From: a bacterium
Lineage (GTDB): Bacteria > Auribacterota > Auribacteria > Auribacterales > Auribacteraceae
Direction of reading: 5' to 3'
Assembly (NCBI GenBank): GCA_018435605.1
Contig: JAHDNF010000002.1
Coordinates: forward strand, 1 to 64,000
Length of the DNA: 64,000 bases
Positions 60,001 through 64,000 of the stretch are shown piece after piece. A model generated the notes under the pieces. That model did no database searches and had not been told where the DNA came from. It was given only the letters and a program-made list of their open reading frames with translations. The translations under genes and the position numbers were made by a program. Within the stretch, counting starts at the first letter, position 1. Every line of letters begins with the position of its first letter.

Positions 60001-63000
60001 GCTGTCTATATGAAACAGCGCAATATCGGAGCCGTCGTCAACTGTAAATTCAACTCTGCTGACATTTACCGGATCCGTAGCGGTAAGAGTGAACGAACCC
60101 GGACGTGTCAATACAGCGCCGGAAGTCAACGGAGTTCCCATCCATTTAACATTGGACAGCTCCGGTCCCTGCAAATCCGGTTCAGGCTCGTCGTATACGG
60201 TAACGACTGATGTTTTCATTCCATCCGACAGATTCACCGCTGTAACGGCAAAATAGTATCTTACTTCATTTGTCAAGCCGCTTACTTTTGTAGATGTAGC
60301 CGTTGTTTGTTTGTAATAACTCATACCCTCAACAGACGTAAAATCGGTTGTACTGTAGTATACCCTGTAATATTTAACCAGATTTGAGGGTTGCGAAGCA
60401 GACCAAGACAGATTGATGTACCCGTTCGCAGGAGAAGTTTCGATATTCAGCGGATTATTAAGAAGCGTCACGCCTGTTTTCTGAACACCGGAGCTTTCGT
60501 TATTATCACCATCGTAAGAACGTATAACAAAAGAATAACTGGTAGCTGGGCTCAATCCCGTTCGCTGAAAAATAGTTTCTGCAGGACCAAGCAGATAAGT
60601 AGCGCCGTCAAAATTAACCTTGTATCCTTCAAGATCGCCGTACGGGTCAGCCGCAGGAGTCCATGTATATGTCAAATCATTATCGCCGCAGACAACAGCA
60701 ATGGCGGTAACATTGGGCGGAGCAACCGTATCCAGCGGAATAGCGGAAACAGGCGTAACAGAAGTCAACGCATTCCCTTTGGTATCTTCCGCTACAACGG
60801 CAAAATAGTAAAGTTTCGATTTCAGGAGATTTGTTACGGTATATGAAAACGTACCTGCAGGCACAATATTTATCGGAGACATGGAACCGACCTGTGTAAA
60901 CAATTGATCCGAAGCATATATAAGATATTGCAAGACATCCCCTTGTACTGCTTCGTTATATCCGCTCCAATTCAATTTGACTACTGTTCCAATATCGTTT
61001 CCGTTGGCGGTAAGCTGTGTTACAGGTAGCGGCGCGGTTTCGTCGTACTGGATGATAACAGTAAGGTTTCCGCTTTGGTTGCCTGCCCTGTCGCGTGAAA
61101 AAATTACATAAACGTTTTCCCCTTCTTGAAGCCAGACTTCTTTATCCCATGTAGTCGAAGAAGTAAAGCCGATGACTTCCGCTCCGTTAATCCATATAGA
61201 ACTGTAGCTTTCTTTGTATCCCTTTATAGTTTGTTTGACAAACGGCGACGGGCTCACTATAGGTTCACGCAACGTCGGTACAGCCGGCGGTGTGAGATCA
61301 TAAGTAAATGTTATGCTGGCGGAAACAGAGTTCTGCACCAGATCATACGCCGTTACAGAAGCGGTATATGTATTTTGCGCGAAAGCGGATGAAGGCATAA
61401 ACACTACCGTGTTAGTATTTTCGATAAACCATGTTCCGGCAATAGTATTGTTCTGAGAATTTTTGATTGATGCCGAAGCAATTGTAGTTGTCGGATCAAG
61501 CGATGTCGTGGCGTCGGTAAATACAAACGCCACACGAAGCGGACACTGTTGCACATAAGCGTTGCTAGGCGGTTCTGTGGACACCAAAACGGGAGCCACC
61601 GAATCATACACTACCGTAACCGGCACATTAGAGCTCATGTTGCCGGCGCGGTCACGGGAAATAAGATTTAAAACATTACTGCCCTGCGTAAGCGCCTTGG
61701 AGTACGACCAAGTAGTAGCCGGAGTATAGTCAACTATCTGCACCCCGTTTAACAAAACGGCGGTATTAGCTTCTTTGAATGTACCGACCAACGGACATGG
61801 CGACACCTTTGTCGGCGATACAACCGGCGAAACTACAGGAGGTAGCGGGGGCGTTCTGTCTACTGTAAATGAAACGGTTGCTACAGCCGTATTACCCAGA
61901 GGAGTATCCGTAGGATAAATGGTAATGGTATACACACCTTCATCCAATCCGGCAGAAGGAGTAAAAATAAAATGATTGTAATATGTCGACCACACGCCTG
62001 CTACAGGCTGTCCTGCGCCGTCTTCCACCGTAGCCCCTGCCAATGTCGCGTCATTATCGAGTTCGGTAACTGCTTCGATCAAGGTTATATCTATTTTATC
62101 GACAATAGACTTGATCGCGCTGTTATGCGCCGGAATCGAAGTATATATGTATGGAGGCTCGGTATCTCTTACCACACCTAACGTAACGGTCGGACTTACC
62201 ATACCGAATGTATTTTTGCAATATACGGTAATGTTATTGGAGCCTTCCTGCAAGACTACGGTAGACACCGACCATGCGGTTGAAGCAAAATCACCAGTAT
62301 AAACAATTCCATTAATCACTACCGATGTGTTTGCGTCTTTAGTTCCGGACAAAGATATAAAGGTATCGCTAGTCGGCGATTCAACAGACGATGTGATAAC
62401 AGGCGCTGTAGGAGGAACATACAGCTCTATCCAGTTAAGATAATCCACCTGCCCTTTGGAAGCATTATCGAATTTGTCGTAAATGCGGGATATATTTTTC
62501 ATCTGAGGATTCAGCGGATCAAAACCGACGTTCATTTCATTGGTAGTGGATACCCCCCACCAGTTGCCCTGCGCGTTTACCGCGTATCCTGCATCGTTGT
62601 ACACATCGTAGTTAGCGTTGTCTAGTACCGAATTGCCAGTTACGGTAACCACAGAGGAAGGTTTAAGGTATATTCCGGAACCCTGATTGCTGTAGATATT
62701 ATTCGCCTCTATATACGGCAATAAGGTCCCTGCTTCGCAGTTAAAATGTAATCCGCTACCGGAATTGTTGTATACGGTATTGTTGGCTACAGTCGGTTGC
62801 AGGTTGTAGTAGCGAAGATATATTTTAATGCCGTCGGTACCCGAATGGATAGTATTCCCTGAAACCGATAGAGATACAATAGAACTTGACATTGAGCTGG
62901 CGTAATAATACCCGTAAAAAGCTATCCCTGAATGATGTATTGTGTTACCCTCAAGCACGTATGTCGAAGCGGCGTTGTAACGGTTTCCGATATTGATGCC

Positions 63001-64000
63001 ATAACTTGCGTTCGTATGAATAGTATTTCCGATGATGCTTACTGTAAACTTTGATGAAGCCCTGTCGCTTTGACAGTAAATACCGCCTGTAGTGTTGTTG
63101 GATATGGTATTTCCGGTTATGGATGCGGTCATATATGTAGACGCTGTATTTATGAGAAGATATATTCCATATCCTGTATTATCGTCTATTATAGAATCCT
63201 GTATATTTATGTTAGAGATTGCGACTGTTTTCGTATCTCTGATATATATTCCATAATTCCCGTTGTGTTGTATCACGCAATCACGTACAGACACCTCGTC
63301 GCCGGCGTCATCAAGATAGGCTTGTATTCCATATACGGCGTACTCCACTGTAGTGAACCGCAAACGAATCGTACCCGATCCGTGAATACCGTACCAGTGA
63401 TTCTTTTGCGCGGATGTCAGGTTTTCCGATGTCAACACTATCGGCTCGCTTTGTGTTCCTTCGCAAATCAGCGATCCATTGACAATCAGCTCTGTCCTAG
63501 AACTATCCAATCCGCCGAATGTCGCGTCGGCGAGTTCAGCAAACAAGACGGTTGTGCCGGGCGCAATAGTAAGCGTTATACCTGCGGGAATGGTGACGTC
63601 TCCTTGCAGTATAACAGTGCCCGACCATATCTCGTCGGAAGTCATAGTCCCTTTACGGGTAATTATGGAATCATCTACCGTAAATGTAATCTGATTCGCC
63701 GGATCTTCCATAATACCTTCATTATCCAACACACGGGAATAAAGGGTATATGATCCTTCAGGCAATTCGCCTGTTTCATAGCTCCACAGCGATTTCCCGT
63801 AAAAACGAGTATCTACGGAAACAGGTAACCAATTGGTACCGTCAAGGCTTACCTGCACACTTTCAACACCGAAGCTGGCGTAAGCTATGCCTTTTATAGA
63901 TAACGGGCTAATACGCATAGAAATGCCGTCGGCAGGATCAAGAAAGAATGTTTTTCGATCCGGAGTGCGGTCTACCGCGTTATTGCGCCATTCTTTATAA
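50998..64000 (-). CDS. giant RHS/YD-repeat protein with beta-helix, Ig-like and Fn3 domains (partial)
   Basis: At least 4333 codons. The frame is open through 64000 (63919-64000 read YKEW ... DPADGIS), so the first in-window Met at 63918 is internal and the start is outside. In order: an Ig-like piece; a parallel beta-helix (about 63500-62550; repeated GNTI, NNT and YGI units); Ig-like repeats (about 62410-61010); several fibronectin-III domains (about 60720-57750); beta domains with carboxypeptidase-regulatory-like parts (about 57700-55450); a Gly/Asp linker (55420-55290); a YD/RHS domain (about 54600-51550) and an RHS core-like end (GRYTDPCGYSHNRYLLARNN) with a 74-residue tail. RHS proteins form shells enclosing a C-terminal effector; here the tail matches no toxin I know. 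Confidence 0.88.
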   Translation of the reverse strand, partial: YKEWRNNAVDRTPDRKTFFLDPADGISMRISPLSIKGIAYASFGVESVQVSLDGTNWLPVSVDTRFYGKSLWSYETGELPEGSYTLYSRVLDNEGIMEDPANQITFTVDDSIITRKGTMTSDEIWSGTVILQGDVTIPAGITLTIAPGTTVLFAELADATFGGLDSSRTELIVNGSLICEGTQSEPIVLTSENLTSAQKNHWYGIHGSGTIRLRFTTVEYAVYGIQAYLDDAGDEVSVRDCVIQHNGNYGIYIRDTKTVAISNINIQDSIIDDNTGYGIYLLINTASTYMTASITGNTISNNTTGGIYCQSDRASSKFTVSIIGNTIHTNASYGINIGNRYNAASTYVLEGNTIHHSGIAFYGYYYASSMSSSIVSLSVSGNTIHSGTDGIKIYLRYYNLQPTVANNTVYNNSGSGLHFNCEAGTLLPYIEANNIYSNQGSGIYLKPSSVVTVTGNSVLDNANYDVYNDAGYAVNAQGNWWGVSTTNEMNVGFDPLNPQMKNISRIYDKFDNASKGQVDYLNWIELYVPPTAPVITSSVESPTSDTFISLSGTKDANTSVVINGIVYTGDFASTAWSVSTVVLQEGSNNITVYCKNTFGMVSPTVTLGVVRDTEPPYIYTSIPAHNSAIKSIVDKIDITLIEAVTELDNDATLAGATVEDGAGQPVAGVWSTYYNHFIFTPSAGLDEGVYTITIYPTDTPLGNTAVATVSFTVDRTPPLPPVVSPVVSPTKVSPCPLVGTFKEANTAVLLNGVQIVDYTPATTWSYSKALTQGSNVLNLISRDRAGNMSSNVPVTVVYDSVAPVLVSTEPPSNAYVQQCPLRVAFVFTDATTSLDPTTTIASASIKNSQNNTIAGTWFIENTNTVVFMPSSAFAQNTYTASVTAYDLVQNSVSASITFTYDLTPPAVPTLREPIVSPSPFVKQTIKGYKESYSSIWINGAEVIGFTSSTTWDKEVWLQEGENVYVIFSRDRAGNQSGNLTVIIQYDETAPLPVTQLTANGNDIGTVVKLNWSGYNEAVQGDVLQYLIYASDQLFTQVGSMSPINIVPAGTFSYTVTNLLKSKLYYFAVVAEDTKGNALTSVTPVSAIPLDTVAPPNVTAIAVVCGDNDLTYTWTPAADPYGDLEGYKVNFDGATYLLGPAETIFQRTGLSPATSYSFVIRSYDGDNNESSGVQKTGVTLLNNPLNIETSPANGYINLSWSASQPSNLVKYYRVYYSTTDFTSVEGMSYYKQTTATSTKVSGLTNEVRYYFAVTAVNLSDGMKTSVVTVYDEPEPDLQGPELSNVKWMGTPLTSGAVLTRPGSFTLTATDPVNVSRVEFTVDDGSDIALFHIDSNGSTSYSCFWNIATVNDGAYTLAIRAFDTLGNVTQISYPVTVDLTVPNPPVIVQPVAGYVTNSYSITVSGTSDISSEVIILDDESAILAGPVGVSSAGVYSISVPVEEGENRIHALARNRKGTNLIPSNEITVTRDTTLPEPPTNISATSKEDGKVYLAWQSSIAIDTGGYNVYRAAFPFTDISQAIKVNSVLRLANNYTDLPEADGAWYYRIETVDLAGNISTLSAQVQGISDRTKPTAVVTYTPYGKYDPYTGRMATDNVSILLTVSEPLRAVPFLSITPAGGVPVTVDLTQVDSYTYTGSFLITAQTPSGTAQAVFSGRDMANNRGTTITSGGTCAIDSRGPSVVYLSILPAEPIKNDKNDPVSCVVIIGLDEAVKPDTMPALWYTLSVTSPSTLIPITGLLQIGAQPGEAQRWQGSFVLHEDAGYSIDELMEFVYQAGDDLDNVSQVIGSKKSFQVYQGDLPKPARPVGLTVTAASDCHVLLWWYAVDNAVGYEIVRSPGESGPADYIRVGQVTEYIDQTSEEGYYTYTISSIRQANNQESVSLPSDPVQVNSDSTPPNPPQNLTLTLIGAGLRLEWDEPVFTETVTYSIYRAVSQQGLVSASNLLASNIAQTMVIDPLPSAQHRWYAVTAVDAAGNESASATNYTNMELLPLSSIKAVQVDNLVPVLSWTHPHHGGSIDYYDIFLGKDSLPIKLNPVPVYGLSYLDAGYAGDERRYTVRAVDDNGDSSVGRSIVLPNARVTLSPDSSVYRGIMNRMNFLVENLGQTDLVSAHLSIQLEGHEHISQTFSVPAGAQSVIPVVVGGFADLPNVTSITQKLISTPNVGESIEVVRHYDINVKDSMLVLTIQNQEFLRGGSGTVQFSLKNTCDEEIEIITAKQHGSKPSDQIRLFLRDKDGNILSSATFKQTIGAMLATLSNGDTVARIPSSAIFISEPFDIYIPSSAPDNTILELVIDKIHYKVNQPQHVSINGMKTTRNVMLVETIYYGDIVSIEKDSGGTSDVYVITGKAVNRETGLFMPGVPLKLIISVEGYERSFTVYTGQNGQFEYSFKPNPLESGVYKVSVIHPDLMYRPQQGEFVIRKVSPQYSGFNLNVVRNYEYTQSVVVSTGNGTSVTNLRLEYNQADQPGALFAQGVTVELSDPVDVGSKSKGTLNFTVWGNNEAAEMVAINLKITSDEAGADGWAMLPVNIRFSDAKPVLSYTPNYIDTGVALGGSVTEKLTLKNKGLSSMNNVHFALVSDHSGTPAPNWIYYVTNFKQGGFIDVGGEPELMITFNPPNNTGLIGNQTYYLRVTSSNYPTVHINLHVAITEHGMGMIEFKVVDIYTGTYDTGNNLIEGVAQARVYIQNDQFPDIQYTRYTDSAGELSFGKLNPSDPAEELPPGSYRYRVTATDHIAANGRFWIKPGVSVHQTIQLEYNVITVEWQVVPTTIEDKYEIILSATYKTFVPAPVIVVEPASITLPVMRAGDVFNTEFDLVNYGLIRADDIKYYVPSNNPCYKYEMLEDLPNSIGAMDRFTVPYRVTRLCPLGGGGGGGGWPDDDGYGDDDNDGEPDNGSGSGELDNDSRKSTNCDDCIREMNEFLLTMRYVCDNGQEYSKQVYHVSVTDNGNCNGCGGGLIWPDVSQQGSGGHGVGGPSNNTYKKPEPSKRTVDKACLPDPSRTEREYIDGYVLIGREENCNFNQRVGFTLDGRMIAGGIAHLGSIPRAHYLDPVYPAVGMMDYMSETHDPHKTQMHGGRWSNPYYGNYAYYEPEGRYYEVVGEGVYFRGDTANITGCINGDCRPQDGHKSVNDVGSSVDPIMRQYNDDIIDMDVAVPGNKIYLRRLYYDGKWHWQHLRNNLNFNLNLSQTRIETIEKAGAVFKRSADDLYTHGTSVLKKLDTNGYRWNDKYGFFCEYDNNGRMLNYGSRTGVIGKCIYQPGAEGKLIGVTDVNDRQVLWFVYTGDQLTQVYDLNGRAVSYGYTGGNLTSVTDAIGNITQYTYTNDRITRKIDPVGNKTLISYDLYGNVTEITDNDGRIYRFEYDVDSVKREFYARITYPSGIVEENYYDRYGDLSRHLINGKLITKITKNGRNYVIKDEKGNETRTYYDEWDNLIKVEFPNGAVLSYEYEYTFNRPVKKIDQRGVVTEYTYDSMGNLVRLVEASETATERVFTFTYNSYGQLICAIGEPDIATDSTVITHTRDSSGSTTRLTDPMGHYLEYLDSDDQGNVLSLKGTRGEFWAWEYDNEDNLLSETVPGSVTSVVYAYTDNGRLQSLINAANSQFFFGYDSKGNVTSVTGPDGSSISIAYNDKRNVTKLIDELGRETRFIYDTEGRLASYIDSHGYATTYAYAEDSQDVAISSKPKDIIYPTGSIARFEYDRNQLKTKMTEIVDDDTQYVYNYLYDLAGNLVRSTDESNNATYFAYDELNRLTSVTDTLGNKVSYTFDDRNNLLSVTDENNAAVTCEYDLNNRLVSRKMPMGQEYFYEYDNSGNLVSVIDAENRKTTYYYDALNRLDKVDYHEASDYLTPVKTVLFTHNNMGQLTSYDDGSTSALFAYDNYQRKISETVDYGSFSLSFSYEYYKNGLKKSFTGPDGVKLSYVYDSNNQLIAIDIPGKGQINYNSYYWTKPAKMTFPGGSTREYTYNALLMPESIVVKDTGENSIMERTYTYGSGKLIDAVQTEYGTHVYHYDDLARLTDEINPVFGAQNYTYDPAGNRLTSADIFGNWSYNDNNELISFGSVTYEYDNNGNIVTVTNGSDVRYYIYDIQNRLVRIEDNIGGVIALYYYDPFGRRLWKEAGGIRTYFFYSDEGLIGEYDATGSEIKTYGYAPYGMFMREPLYQKVGSRYLWYHTDHQGSAQVITNLNGRVIWTAKYGAFGKAMVETYEVENDTFTVENNILFGCYYDAESGLYYSPQGYYDPSTGRYTDPCGYSHNRYLLARNNPVNARAPVWRNVLKTKGLSLPDTARLGVAKTTLKNSLYNSGYLDSEVYKSLLERYKIPLINTKHVLIQILSQEDYNE
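51700..54330 (-). repeat. YD/RHS tandem repeat array (within CDS)
   Basis: More than twenty units of about 20-22 codons encode G-x-x-x-x-x-x-Y-D-x-x-(G/N)-x-(L/V)-x-x-(V/I)-x-(D/N), for example YDLYGNVTEITDNDGRIYRF and YDLNNRLVSRKMPMGQEYFY. This is the shell-forming repeat of RHS/teneurin-type proteins. Confidence 0.9.

Noticed and set aside
62550-63350. CRISPR-like or tandem DNA repeat
   Set aside because: The periodicity comes from protein beta-helix repeats (GNTI, NNT units); there are no identical DNA repeats with unique spacers.
63070-63753. 227-codon plus-strand frame at the right end
   Set aside because: Antisense to the beta-helix part of the RHS giant; its repeats merely mirror the helix repeats.
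63916-63918. ATG as the start of the RHS giant
   Set aside because: The frame stays open to the window end, no signal peptide follows, and an Ig-like domain is already under way, so this Met is internal.

Overview
The window looks like chromosomal DNA from a Gram-negative bacterium with an outer membrane. It carries an Mla/MCE-type lipid ABC transporter, signal peptides, a lipobox lipoprotein and a PEP-CTERM sorting tail. The 3424-residue secreted protein starts with a 'YHIQDAH' type module that I associate with giant proteins of the candidate phylum Omnitrophota (OP3). Together with the many very large secreted repeat proteins, this makes Omnitrophota or a relative in the PVC neighbourhood my best guess. 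That placement is inference; no rRNA or marker gene lies here. I see no rRNA, tRNA, CRISPR array or complete insertion sequence.

Layout. 0-0.6 kb: the start of an unidentified minus-strand gene cut by the window edge, a perfect palindrome, and a small membrane protein. 0.9-2.2 kb: a KtrB/TrkH-type potassium transporter. 2.3-6.6 kb (minus): a Spy/CpxP-like periplasmic protein and a four-gene STAS-permease / ATPase / MCE / lipoprotein operon. 6.8-7.7 kb: cheV. 8.1-22.6 kb (plus): three secreted proteins, namely a four-repeat OB-like protein, a seven-repeat propeller-like protein with thrombospondin-type-3-like calcium repeats, and the 3424-residue giant. 22.8-25.6 kb: a PiT phosphate transporter and a PAS hybrid histidine kinase. 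26.0-27.8 kb: a type II restriction-modification pair, the endonuclease resembling the MvaI/BcnI family. 27.8-28.5 kb: an exported SagB-like nitroreductase. 28.5-38.0 kb: a cell-surface glycan cluster (three glycosyltransferases, a PMT-like membrane enzyme, an iron-sulfur FrhB / polysaccharide pyruvyl transferase fusion, a CDP-glycerol-type glycerophosphotransferase and a radical SAM enzyme). 38.1-39.8 kb: a histidine kinase with an altered receiver, and MntP.

40-64 kb (minus) is almost wholly secreted protein genes: a 1399-residue propeller-like protein with about 21 repeats, a PKD protein, a DUF1573/rhodanese-like protein, a PEP-CTERM protein, an 1110-residue Ig/PKD protein, and an RHS/YD-repeat giant of at least 4333 residues. 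The giant's reading frame stays open through the window edge, so its true start lies outside.

How the parts fit (inference). The window mainly encodes envelope biology: lipid traffic, surface glycan, and a family of large modular surface proteins that reuse domains. The 633- and 1399-residue proteins share a repeat. Four secreted proteins share a C-terminal beta module. The PKD and PEP-CTERM proteins share an N-terminal domain. The RHS giant is translationally coupled to the 1110-residue protein. All counts and boundaries were made by eye.
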